A stretch of DNA of 47,360 bases from Lingula anatina (Eukaryota; Brachiopoda; Lingulata; Lingulida; Lingulidae): positions 422,214 through 469,573 of the forward strand of contig NW_019774214.1 in the NCBI RefSeq assembly GCF_001039355.2, written 5' to 3'. The translations under genes and the position numbers were made by a program. The notes under the pieces were generated by a model. The model was given only the letters and a program-made list of their open reading frames with translations. It was not told the DNA's origin and searched no databases. Below are positions 1 through 10,743 of the stretch, one piece after another (position 1 is the first letter of the stretch; the number at the start of each line of letters is the position of its first letter).

Positions 1-2768
1 CTTGAACTTGGGACTTCTTCCCAGCAGGACAACATGATGATGTACCTGGAACGATACACGACAAACAAGGACTATTATTGCTCATCATTCAGTAAAATTA
101 CACTTGACAAGCATTACAGTTTTTTAAACACATGGCAGGCCCGTAGCCAGGGGGGGGTTCGGGGGGTTAGAAAGAACCGCCCCTTTGTTGGGAAAATGTC
201 CACTCTGGGTAAAATTTGATCTAGGTACTTGCAGTTTTTATGAGAAAAGGTCCACTTTTTCAGAAAAAGAACCCCCCTTTTGAAAACTGCTGGCTACAGG
301 CCTGCATGCATATATGTATATCAAATTTAACATTGCACACTCACATGCCCAGTGAACAGTGTGGTGGTTGGGGCATCCGGTATCCCTCAGTTACAGCTTC
401 CATCACCTGCTTGGCTGACATACCAGGATAGGGACTGGAACCTAACCAATATACAAGCAGCAGTGAGAATATTGTACTCACGTAAAATACTGTCACTGTC
501 AGAATAAAAGAAACTATACTTAACAATCTGATCAAGATTACTGAAGATACACATTGTGTGAATGAAAATTCAGTGTCAAATATTACGCAAATAATAATAA
601 TAATGATAATATTAATATTCAGACAGATAATAATTATAATAACATTTATTAGAAACTTATTCAGTTACTATTTGCACCACATTCCTGGGATACAGAAGAT
701 ATTTTATTGAAAGGATACAAGATATTGAATAACAATCTGTAATTCTCAAAATTCAAATTCAGCGGTCATACATGGCATCATAAAATCATGATTACCTGTT
801 GAACAATTAGAACACAAGTGATCACAGTTTCATAATACTTGTTTGCTAAACATTCTTTCAATATAACAACAAGAACATTCCAATACTTTTATGAGCTTGA
901 CCATCTGGCAACATTCTTACCCAGTGTGACAATCTCCCAGAGCAAGACTCCATAGGCCCAGACATCAGACTGCGTGGAATATATATTGTCAAACAGAGCT
1001 TCTGGGGACATCCAGCGGATTGGCAAGCGACTCTGTTAAAGAGTAACATTAAGAAAAGGTATATCTGTTATGTGGTCATTATAACTGTCAGCTGATAGCA
1101 CCTACACCTATATCTGTACATAAATTTATTTACATATCCTTACAATACATACAATGTGTGGTTATATGCAATTAACATACACTATGCAAGGGCAGATCCA
1201 GAGGTATTTTCTGCCAGGCTTCCAAATTGTCTTTATTGATCTATCCCCCATTTTTGACAGTCTTCAGACAGAAAAAAATTAGATACCTGTCAATGTAAAC
1301 TTGAAAATCTGATCGTCTTCTCTTCCAGAAGACCCAGAAGACGGCCTAAATCTGCGCCTGTACGGGTGTTATATCATATATATACCTCACAATATATAGG
1401 GATAAGTAATATAAATCATGTGCACTGAGCGGTAACACTTCTTGAAGTCTGCTAGTACTGATAATGGATAAAATAACTATCCAAGATTGCTAATGCCGAA
1501 TTTCAGGTAAGAATTCAAAGTAACTTTTTTGGCTTTCATGTACAAAGGCGTTTACTAACCTGCGATTGTTTTATGTAAGTGTGACTTTCAATGACGTCCT
1601 TAGCAAAGCCAAAGTCAGAAATCTTGCAGGTTCTATCCTCTGCTACCAAAATGTTTCGTGCAGCAAGGTCTCGGTGAAGAATCTACAATGTAAATATTGA
1701 GATTGTTGATCTCACGGTGTAATGAAGATGTTGGCACATCTTATTTTCTTTTAAAGTTTATAAGAAAATTATCTTTAATGACTATATGAGGCAAAAATTG
1801 GTGAGATGGAAAATGGACAAAATAAGCAATAGAAAGAATTAACTATTTTCATAAAACAATTGTTTATCCTAGCTTACCGCCATTGATGAAAGATATGACA
1901 TTCCATTGGCCACATCTGATGCAAACTTCATCAGATCACGTGGTGTCAAGGAGGAGCTGATCCCATGTAAATTACCATACAGCACTTTCTGTTTTGAACG
2001 GTCATTTCGTAGGTAGTCCTGGAGATTTCCGTTTGGAAGGTACTCAACAATAATTAGTGGCACAGCTAAAACAAATAACTTCAATTTATTTAAAAAGAAT
2101 ATGTCAATTTATTTTAAGTTTGGCATGTTTACCACTTGCTCAGGTGTTCCACAGGAAGCTTTTGAAATTGCAAAAAAAAAAAAAAAAAAATAAAATAATA
2201 AAAAATAATAATAATAATAATTAACAAAGCTATATGAATTCATTGCTTCATTTAAAGTGATTAGAAAATTTACAAAAAATTTAAAACTTTTATATTATAT
2301 AACATGTCTACATACCATCATCTCGAGTGCAGGATCCTAAAAGCTCGACCACGTTTGGGTGAGATTGGAGTTCCAGCATCACTTTCAGTTCTTTCATCAT
2401 CTCACTGTAGAGGGATATGTCACTTGTATCTACAAATATAAGTTTATCTTATTGAATGAAGTACATGCTGAAATCATCAGGTTTTTAATTGACCTGGAGC
2501 ATCAAAAATATATGAAAAATGTTGGAATATTTACCCTTTGCAGTTTTAACTGCAGCAATGCTCCAATTCTGTTTTCCATCAAGGTTGAAAATGTTGCCCC
2601 TAAAGACCTGACCAAAAGCCCCGCTTCCTATCTTTTCCATCAACTTGATATTCTGTCTTCTTATCTCCACATCTCTCTCCTGAATCTCTGCATACTGGGG
2701 CTCCTCCATTGGATTAAACTTTAAGTTTAAATTGGTATAAATATCAACATCAAGATATGGCACCAAAG
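1..2768 (-). CDS. Gene A tyrosine kinase exons (C-terminal end outside window)
   Basis: Exon 2535-2768 carries the P-loop ([13 protein letters not shown]) and the AVK lysine. Exon 2316-2429 carries helix C with its glutamate ([10 protein letters not shown]) and [11 protein letters not shown]. Exon 1878-2065 carries the hinge ([15 protein letters not shown]), a short kinase insert and [10 protein letters not shown]. Exon 1560-1682 has the catalytic loop HRDLAARN and DFGFAKD with one activation-loop tyrosine (HTY). Exon 921-1032 has [12 protein letters not shown] and [17 protein letters not shown]. Exon 345-441 has [15 protein letters not shown]. Exon 1-45 has the start of the MLSCWEE helix. 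Every catalytic residue I can check is present, so the kinase should be active. The serine in WMSPEAL replaces the more common alanine. Confidence 0.92.
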
Positions 2769-5700
2769 CTGTCAAATGTACAGAGAAAAATTACTCAAAA
2801 AGTAGAAAATAATGTTGTACAAAATAGTTTATTTTATCAATACAGAAGCAATAATACATTATGCTTAGCAGCAAAGTTAACACCAAATTTTAATTAAACA
2901 TAATCTGAAAAATGAGAATTTCACTAAAATGCATTACCTCCAGAAAACAAACCGTTTTTTTTTACTCAAGCTGTATCTAGGTCTAGTCAAACAAACAGGC
3001 TTTTTTTGTCAGAAAAAATGTCTGCACTGGGTAAAATTTGATCTATGAACACAAAGGCTTAATGGCAAAAGGTATATTGTTTCAGGAAAAGAACCCCTCC
3101 CCCCTCTCCCACTTTGAAACTGTTGGCTATACAGGCCTGAATCATAATTTCACAAACTCTTACACAGCATTACACGACATTACGTAACATTACCACTTGA
3201 TGTTCTGTAATGAAGTTGGTGTTGACAGGCCATTCATATGGCTCTTCTTTACTCCTTAGCTACAAAAGTACCCGGTAGGAAAACGAATGTTAACATTTCA
3301 TTCTTTTAAAAATTGCTGTCAAATGAAATCAATAACAATATAATGATGGCAATATAATTATTTTCAGTCTACATTCCATAAAAATTTCAGTAGACTTTAT
3401 CACATATAAAATTTACAAAAATTTATAGATATGAGTGTTAAATTAGTGTGTGTATGTATGCATGTGTGTGTGTGCGCGTGCATTCTCAGTTCCTTTAGAT
3501 CTTTCAGTGATTTCTGTGCTCCTATTTGTCTTAGGTAAATTGGCAGCTTGTTCCACTAGCTGTGCTGGTGCAGCTATTCAAAATGATATGTCACCATATG
3601 TCAATGATATTCCTTCTATTTTACCAGTAACTACCACATGGCAATTATGTAACATTACCACTTGCTGTTCTGCACTGAGGTTTCTGTTGACAGGCCTTTT
3701 GTATGTCTCTTCATTACTCCTTAGCTGCGAAAGCAGGAAAACAAGTGTTAATATTTCATTCATTAATAATTCGTTCTTTTAAAATTACCATCAAATGATG
3801 TCAATAATATTCATCCTACAATATTTCACCTGTAAACTATCACTTTTAATTTAAAAAATATACTGTAAGTAATAGCTGTTATCACAAGCAACTCATTACA
3901 CAAGGACTGTACATGTACTATAATTCACAGACTTTATGACCAATCTTTAATCCAGGCCTTGCATTTTTGAGTATGACATTCACCTCTCCACTCACAAAAG
4001 TCTGAAGCTCTTCAACTTCATCCTCTGCATTGTTTTCCTGTGACACTACAATGACAAATAGATGGGTAAGACACATGCATCTTCAAATGAGGAAGGGGGG
4101 ATCAGGGAAAATTTGGGAGCAAGGTGTATCAGCATCAGAATAGGAGGAAATGAACTAGGTGAAGTACTTTAATTACAGAGAAAAATCTGAAAAGAAATGC
4201 ATTTTAAAATATTAATTAATTTTTAAGTGAATGAATCTGACATGGCCATATTGGGTGAAGAACTTTCTAAAATTATTGAAAGGTCCATTTTCAAGTATGA
4301 CAAGAAAAAACTTTCTTCAACGGTTAATTGTTTTCACTAAAGACCAACAAAATTTTCAAGTTTTTACTTTAATCGGGGTAGGGGGCATAGGGAAACACAT
4401 AGCCTTCTCTGTATGATTCACCGAAAGCAAGCAATTTGCTAATACATTATCTCCAATCAACTTAGTCTACTACCAGTCATCTCAAATAGCAGCCCCAAGG
4501 TCAAATCTTAAAACTTAAATACCATAGTTACTTGAACAAAACAAATTTTAAAGGTAAAGTTAATTTTTAGGAAAGTTTTTACATAATCAAAATCAGAGGT
4601 GTACAGTAAATGGGTATAATACTAGTATGCAACACACATTTGGACCCAACTTTAGTTCTGTTAGTTCTTTGCCTATATAATAAGAAAATGTCCTAACATT
4701 TCCAACACAGAGTGTAAGACGCTACTCCCCCCCCCCCCCCCCCCCCCGACTCAAACAACTCCCAATTAACTTTAAAAATTTTCTAACAACAAATTTTGAG
4801 TTAAAAAACAAAACCTTATTTTGGTTCATACTGTTAACAATTACAGTTCACAAGAGAAACTACCAATATGATAAATGAGAAACATTCCAATATTGTTTTC
4901 ATGATTGAAATTATGCACGTCAATAAGGTGCATAATGAGATTAAATTATCAATTGATTTCAATTTTATCAATTTTTCTAGCTGGATTCAAAATTACTTTT
5001 AAATACCTTTTTCTCCACCTCTTGTTCTGTGTTTCTTCTTGATGCAGTAGGTGTAGGTGACATAAGCCAAGACAATAATCACAGTGACCCCCTGGATGGC
5101 CCCTATTATCCCCCCTATGGCCTCCCCTGATAGACCCCCCACTGTGGCCCCAGTAGCTGGCTCTGAAATGATGTCAAGTAAAAAAATGGTATTCCCCATC
5201 ACAACAGGTTTATTCTGAGCATTAATTTAAATTATTGTAACAAGTCAAAATGTCTTTGGAAATACTGACCTGAAATCCAACTACCATCACTTATCAATAA
5301 TTACCACCTCAAATTCACATATATAACTTATTGTTATTGTTAAAATACCACTATCCCAAGTCTGTTGGAGGAAATCCCAGTAACTGACATGTACATGAGA
5401 AAAGTTAACCAAGTAGTAAATCATTAAAGTACCACTTTTACCTGAAAGTGAAATTCTCAAGACCTTGCTTGGTGGATCATTCAACTGGTTCAAAATGTTA
5501 CTGGCCTGACACTCATAGTATCCAGGTTTCTGAATGTTATTCAGGTTAAGAACAGAGGAGTTATCACGATTTCCGCTTCGTGCTTCTCTGGTGTTGGATA
5601 GCTCTTCTCGATAAAACCACTTGAAGTTAGGTTGAGGGTCACCAGTGGCTGAGCAAATGAGAGTGACGGCTGAACCTTTGACAAACTCAACACTGCCCAT

Positions 5701-8380
5701 TGCTGAGTCTATGATGGGGAGGGCACCTGTGGTGGTATAGGTGATCTCAGGGTTGCTGGCAGCAGCTGAAATATTGTAATGTAAAGAACCCTTGGGTGTT
5801 GAATGATACAATCACCATGAAAGAGGCATACAGAAAATATATACATAAATATTATGTGAGCATAATTGTCACTTTAGTAAATGGAGTATTAGCAATGCAG
5901 ATGTAAACAGCAGTTAAACTAATTAATTTGTCCTGAATTACCATGACTGCCAATTTTACTATAAATACCAATATTAACTAAGGGATACCTGACACAAATT
6001 AGTTGACATATATAACAAAGAGGAAATGATAGACTTTCAACAAGATGGTAAAAAATGCAGCATAATTTCAGTTTTAATTTGATAAAATTTTATCCAAGAT
6101 CAATACAAGGGCTAAGATCAAAAAAGGAAGATCAAAGATTAGTTCGTAATTTTTTATATAAGAAAAAAAAAGCTGTTTACTCCAGGAATATCCATCAAAT
6201 TGTAGGCATTTGCATACATGCATTTGACCTTACGGTCAGTCATGTTTGTATCTTGAAAAAGTTCTTATTTTTTCTAATTCAGGTCTTAAACACAACAAAA
6301 CCCTTTAATTAAAGTTGACATGAAGCATATCTACATGCAGTGTTGTTACATATTGTATCTTTTACTTACTCAGTGACACACTGGCCGACTTCTGTCCAAT
6401 CATACATGTAAACTGTGCACCATCATCAGAGGCCGAGACATCTACTCTTAGCTCACTCTGTCCATTATATGTGCAACCATCACTGTTCAGGACAGGGTCA
6501 CTAGACTGAGCCTCTGAGGTCCTATTTTGTTGCTGACTGTTCAGAGTCTGGTACCATGTGATCCCCTTGGCTGGACGTCCTAGCTGACCAGAGCACATAA
6601 ACTTTGTTGACCCCTGGTCATTTAATTGTTGGGTGGTCAAGACAGGGTTTTCACTGGGCTCAACTATAATATATACACACATATATATTTTTACTATATA
6701 TTTAATAGTTGGGTATTCAAGACAAGAACTTCACTGGGCTCCACTCATATAATAGGAATAAATATACTAGTATGGATGTTAACTTGATTTGCTTATAAAG
6801 TGCAACAGCATTTTCTAGCTGATAGCAAATTACATTGTATGTATATACCTACTGAATGAGTGATCTTTGAAAAGTTTTTTTGAAAATCTATAAAAAATTT
6901 TTTTAAATATTTATCTTAATTGTTTAGCTTTGAAAATATCTGAATCAATCAAATAATTATGCTACATAAATCTCTATTAAATAGACCTGTTCTGTCCTTA
7001 GGTAGCTGTGTCTCTGTCCTTTAAATTATCACAATTTCTAATTGTCTGTTGGTGATTTTTAACTAATCACAGCACTAAATATGTTTTGACTAAAAAAATC
7101 CTTTTGTTAATATATAGTGATGAGGAGAATGTGCAATATACTGGTAAGTGTTTTAGGTTTTGTAGTTTAAAAAAAAAAACTTAAAATACAAGCATATAAT
7201 ACAGACATTTCATTAAAAAGCAACTACTGTAACTGTTTTTTAGCTTTCACTTCAATGTTAGGACATATAAACACTTCAAGTCCAGTGTTATATGCAAAGA
7301 AAAAAAAGTTGCTCAGTTATGTTTCTTGTTTAAATAACCATTTAAACTGGTTCTCAATTAATAAGCATAATATAAAGAAACCATGATGTTACCTTTTATC
7401 ACCAGCTCTTGTGAATAGGTTTCTTTTGGAGCTCCTCTCACATTCACTCTACACCTATACTGTCCCTCATCTCCTGGACATTGTGTTTGCTGGATATTTA
7501 ATGTGGTAGTTTTGGTACTTTCTGACAATGTTCCAGATAGTCTGGCCTTATCAGGGCCAAAGCTATATTGTGCACCATCAGGATATAGTTCAAAAATATT
7601 CTCAGAGCCTTTGTACCAGCCAACAACAGCTAATGTTCCTGATGCTGTATATGTACACTGCAATGTTGTTGTTTCTCCAGGTACGCCAACAACTGTAGTT
7701 TGGGTTACAATTCCAGAAACTAAAAACATAAAAGGCATATATATTTGAACTCGAGACAAAGGTATTTAAGATTTGGAATCTTTAACAAAAATATGTAGAA
7801 TATGTACATGTAACGTTATATAATGATTAGATAAAAATAGGGAAAATGCATTTCAAAATGCATTCCTATTGACGGTTCTAATACGTGCCCAGCAGACAAA
7901 CGACATTGATTCACCGTTGAATCAACGTTAATTTTGGTGGATCTTGTTACGTTGAAACAAAGTAGAATCAATGTCGTTTGCCTGCAGGGCGCTAACGCAT
8001 GAATTTTCGTGCTAAGTCAACTCAAGGGCACCCTGAGCTTCAGAGCTAACTTGACACTAACCTTTTCACTGTAGCCTATCTCCATCGTGTCAAGTAACTT
8101 GACACGATGGAGATAGGCTACAGTGAAAAGGTTAGTGTCAAGTTAGCTCTGAAGCTCAGGGTGCTCAAGGGCCAACAGTCATGTACCTCTTCTTCTGTGA
8201 TTATAAATCCTTTGCTAATCACAATTTGAAAAGATCACGTACATTAGAAGGAAATGCAACATCGATCATAATTGCGAGTATATTAATTAACTCTAACTTA
8301 CCTGCTAACAGCAAGATTACGATGACAAACAACGGTTCAAAACTGAATTTAGATTGACTTGATAAACAAAAAAGAGCCAT
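1..8380 (-). CDS. Gene A: three-Ig receptor tyrosine kinase (3' end outside window)
   Basis: This gene encodes a single-pass membrane receptor with an Ig-type ectodomain and a cytoplasmic tyrosine kinase. Exons read on the minus strand: 8302-8380, 7393-7719, 6370-6663, 5442-5765, 5007-5162, 3929-4045, 2535-2768, 2316-2429, 1878-2065, 1560-1682, 921-1032, 345-441 and 1-45 (cut by the window). All junctions are GT-AG and phases agree; the ectodomain exons are all phase 1-1. The ATG at 8378-8380 begins a hydrophobic signal peptide and is shared by the paralogues at 16514, 18755 and 43240. The kinase resembles the FGFR/VEGFR/Tie group in general form, but I cannot assign it to a named family. The missing end can be judged from gene D, whose last exon is 178 nt. 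The juxtamembrane exon choice is the least certain part. Confidence 0.88.
136..304. mobile_element. Element with CAGGCCCGTAGCCAG inverted ends
   Basis: The left end (136-150) and right end (290-304, CTGGCTACAGGCCTG) are inverted repeats. The interior GGGTAAAATTTGATCTA also occurs in copies at about 2996-3139 and 31735-31876. It lies in the intron before the last gene A exon seen. Confidence 0.75.
1187..1360. mobile_element. CAGGGGC-family element in a gene A kinase intron
   Basis: It is diverged but keeps the GGCAGATCCAGAG start, the paired GAAGAC interior and the GGCCTAAATCTGCGCC end. I cannot define a clean target duplication. Confidence 0.7.
2683..2739 (-). other. ITAM-like tyrosine pair just before the gene A kinase domain
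   Basis: The translated segment reads YTNL, then 11 residues, then YAEI, directly before the kinase domain. The spacing fits the ITAM rule YxxL/I-x(6-12)-YxxL/I. Gene D keeps both tyrosines and the exact spacing (31630-31686). Function is inferred only. Confidence 0.5.
2996..3139. mobile_element. Degenerate copy of the GGCCCGTAGCCAG element (gene A)
   Basis: It shares GGGTAAAATTTGATCTA, the GGAAAAGAACCCC stretch and the GGCTATACAGGCCTG end with 136-304. It lies between the juxtamembrane cassettes and the first kinase exon. Confidence 0.65.
3194..3259 (-). CDS. Candidate 66-nt juxtamembrane cassette exon, copy 2 (gene A)
   Basis: This is a diverged duplicate of 3659-3724: same length, same phase, same splice-site positions, open frame [15 protein letters not shown].... 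It could be a mutually exclusive alternative to copy 1 or a non-functional duplicate. It keeps the Y-x-x-P core. Confidence 0.35.
3659..3724 (-). CDS. Candidate 66-nt juxtamembrane cassette exon, copy 1 (gene A)
   Basis: An open 22-codon frame ([15 protein letters not shown]...) lies between a good acceptor (TTTCGCAG) and a GTAATG donor, and is phase 0 at both ends. The gene D counterpart (31932-31997, [13 protein letters not shown]...) also stays open, as does a second copy in this intron (3194-3259). The central Y-x-x-P is kept in all three. Its exit phase (0) does not fit the kinase exon's entry phase (1), so use would need a junction I cannot see, or the exon is decaying. Confidence 0.4.
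3929..4045 (-). CDS. Gene A juxtamembrane exon
   Basis: The acceptor at 4046-4047 follows a pyrimidine-rich tract and opens an acidic reading frame ([17 protein letters not shown]...). Two donors are possible. The outer one gives 117 nt, phase 1-1 (ending at 3929), and joins directly in frame to the kinase exon at 2768. The inner one (GAG/GTGAAT) gives exon 3984-4045 in phase 0, which would instead fit the phase 0 cassettes at 3659-3724 and 3194-3259. Gene D has the equivalent exon at 33219-33341 with both donors kept. I favour the long form for gene A because it resolves the frame. Confidence 0.6.
5007..8380 (-). CDS. Gene A ectodomain and transmembrane exons
   Basis: Exon 8302-8380 gives a signal peptide (MALFCLSS... 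ending in a run of I, V and L). Exon 7393-7719 (109 codons) is a V-type Ig domain with LQC and YRC cysteines around WYKG. Exon 6370-6663 (98 codons) is a second Ig domain with the FMC...WYQT...FTC pattern. Exon 5442-5765 (108 codons) is a third with LIC...FKWFY...YYEC. Exon 5007-5162 (52 codons) begins [10 protein letters not shown], then a glycine-rich hydrophobic helix and a basic stop-transfer stretch, KKKHRTR. Each domain sits on one symmetric phase 1-1 exon, so domains can be shuffled without breaking the frame. Intron 4 stays open for about 50 codons after the third Ig exon in both copies of the locus. Confidence 0.88.
8029..8163. mobile_element. 135-bp perfect palindromic element with 8-bp target duplication
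   Basis: Two 67-base arms (8029-8095 and 8097-8163) are exact reverse complements around one base, 8096. CTCAAGGG flanks both sides (8021-8028 and 8164-8171). The other copy of the block has a single CTCAAGGG and no insert near 16310. Eight-base duplications are typical of hAT elements. It lies in intron 1 of gene A. Confidence 0.9.
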
Positions 8381-9598
8381 TTTTCAACTGTGGAAACCCA
8401 GTCTTCTACAAATAAAATTAGAGATTGATCAGTTCCCAATTCCCCATACAGTGTTTAAAACTAAATCCCATAATGTTCATTGGTTCCAGAATAAGCGATA
8501 CATCCTGTTAGTCATTTGCCTCCATTTTTTTTTCTTTTTTTGCACTCGGTTCGTGTATAGCAGAGGAAGTCCGAAAACTGAGACAGTTTAAAATTAATCA
8601 TATAGCTCACACGGAAATGAACACAATCTACATATAACAATCATCTTTTCATGATCTAACTAAAAATAATTTGCCAGGTTTGATGATTATGTGATTTGGG
8701 AGCATATTCTAGCTGTGTTTTGGACGGTGAGAAAGTTTTAAAAGTGGGCGTAACTTATTCACAAGAAATGTACTTCTTTTCCAAGAAGATACAAAACCCA
8801 ATTGACAAAAATTTATACAAATTACCAATGACACCTTAAAAATGAGTAAAAATACAAGAAATGAAGCTATGAAAAAGTATTTTAGCATTCCCAGGGGAAA
8901 TACTGCGACATGCTTTGTGAAAAAAGTGTCTGGCTAGCTTGCCTTATCCTGTGGCGCCATCTGGTACTGCATTAAAATAGGTTGAAGCAGGGTCTGAAAT
9001 TGCTTGTCCTCAGTGGGTCATGTTTTCAGTGGGTAGGTGCCCGCTAATGCTAAAGAGTTTATACAGTATGTAATCGCCAATAGAAAAAAATACATCTCCA
9101 ATTTTTCTAGCAGCTTTTTGGGTTGCATTCTAAATCTTGTAAATATATACTGTACTGTGAAAACTTGGGCGCCTACCAAGCTTCACAAAAGTTCACATAC
9201 AAGTAATTTAAAAAATACTGGGACAAAATTTTACACTACACTAAGACTTGGACATAATTATGTCCAAGACTAAGATGATGGTGCTCTACTAAAACGGGCA
9301 TACCTAGATGAATTAATACACGTTGATGTACTGTCAAACACTAAAGCCATAGTATATCATGGAGTACGTGCCAATTCAAGGAGTAAAGGCAATTTATGTA
9401 GAAGTTTGGTGTGTGTGCTGGTTAATTTGTGGGTTAAGTGGTTAATGTGGTTTATATTTCCAAAGGGTATGCTGTTTTTTTGCTTTTTTTCAGCATATTT
9501 TATCCACATTTTCTAGATATCTACATGTATTTTACCTGTAGTGCATAATTTAAAACTAATGGTGATTGTTACTGACAAATATATCTGTATTGCTTGGA

Positions 9599-9822
9599 GA
9601 CAGTTCCCACAGATATTTAGGTGGATCTATCCCCCTGGGGAGTCTCACTTGATTGCTGTCAGCTTAACCAGCTTAAATGTCTGCCTCGCCTATTTAAAGC
9701 TGTAAGGGGGTAATTAACTTGTGTGCATGCTCGGCTCCCAGAAGCTGACAGCAATTTAGCATGAACCCCCAGGGAGTTAGGCCGATCCAGATGGATCGAT
9801 CATAAACTGTGGAAACCCAGTC
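9599..9822. mobile_element. 224-bp inverted-repeat element, A/C intergenic region
   Basis: The ends are GACAGTTCCCACAG and CTGTGGAAACCCAGTC, with TTGGA on both sides (9594-9598 and 9823-9827). The interior has paired CAGCTTAACCAGC and CCCCCAGGGAG segments. It is shared by both block copies, so it predates their split. Confidence 0.8.
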
Positions 9823-10399
9823 TTGGAGTGTAGTGTGATATCGATGACTATGTTTTGCTGTTAGTAATATGGGAGATGTCATGTTGAGCCTTTCTGTAAG
9901 GAAAAAAAGAGAAAAGATTTCCTTAAAGAGTTTTTGTTGTAATATATTAGACAAATCATCACAGCAGTACGTAGTTGTAATTGTTGTTGTTGCCAATGTT
10001 GATACACGCAGTTGAGGTTGTATTCAGAAGACACCTGCAACAGTGATTATAATCTGTTAAATAAGCATTAATTGATAAAAAATAATGTTTTGTGTAGTGC
10101 CACTATACAAAATTCTTAAAAGGAAAACTGTGTTCCTTGTTATTTTTTAACTTACAAGAATGATTGACATACAGCTCAAATTGGCAAACCAGCTTGACTG
10201 GATAATTTTTCTTTCTTGTTATCTTTCTTGTTATCTTGTTTTTGTATTATTGCTATTATATCTCTGTACATTTTCACCGGCTCATTCTGGTGTAGAAAGT
10301 ATGAATAAAGCATATAAACTATTTAGCCTCAGCAGGCTCCAACCCAATGAAGACATACATGACCCACTGAGGACAGGCATTTTGGGTACTGTTGGGTTG

Positions 10400-10540
10400 G
10401 GGCCGTAGCAATAGTCCGAAGGTTCATTGGTCCGAATATTCACTATAGAACCTTCGGACCAATGAACCCTTGATTAAAAAATCGATGAAAATGTTACCAC
10501 TTTTCGGACCAATGAACCTTCGGACTATCGAGACGCCCCC
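10400..10540. mobile_element. 141-bp inverted-repeat element with 9-bp target duplication
   Basis: The ends are inverted repeats sharing ATAGTCCGAAGGTTCATTGG, with G-rich tips. GTTGGGTTG is duplicated at 10391-10399 and 10541-10549. The other block copy has one GTTGGGTTG and no insert (about 18551). A 9-bp duplication is typical of Mutator-like elements. Confidence 0.88.
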
Positions 10541-10743
10541 GTTGGGTTGAAGTCAGGTCACAATACATGTTTATTTCAATTTGAACCTCCTAACAGTTTA
10601 ATGACTATTAGTAACAGGATTTATCACTTATGCTGGAATTAGTGAACATTATAGGATTTAGTTTGCTACACTAGATTGAGAGTTTGGAACTGATCAAACG
10701 CTAACTTTATTTGTTAATTTGCAGACGACATTCCTGTTGAAAA

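Larger units (their letters stand above)
8381..10743. promoter_or_regulatory. Head-to-head intergenic region between genes A and C (copy 1)
   Basis: The two ATGs point away from each other 2.4 kb apart (2.2 kb in copy 2, 16515-18754). Both genes show a plausible 3' splice site just before the ATG, so 5' UTR exons and promoters should lie in this interval. I cannot point to a TATA box or start site with confidence. It contains mobile elements at 9599-9822 and 10400-10540 and a repeat at about 10130-10300 shared with 26650 and 44370. Open frames here look like chance. Confidence 0.35.

Noticed and set aside
3450-3485. GT-rich stretch as a possible regulatory site
   Set aside because: A short microsatellite inside an intron; a similar one at 45200. 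No support for function.
4723-4747. Long C run
   Set aside because: A simple homopolymer in an intron; others at about 41267 (C), 2169 (A), 16663 (T) and 42353 (A) are the same.
7503-7748. Plus-strand open frames of 81 codons opposite the V domain exons (also 15706-15951)
   Set aside because: They are exact shadows of well-supported minus-strand exons with splice sites and Ig cysteines.
9694-9996. 100-codon minus-strand open frame in the A/C intergenic region (and 17838-18137)
   Set aside because: It overlaps a transposon end, has no family features and is altered by an indel between the two copies.
10160-10408. 82-codon plus-strand frame (and 18317-18595)
   Set aside because: It lies in a dispersed repeat; its C-terminus differs between copies because of the insertion at 10400.
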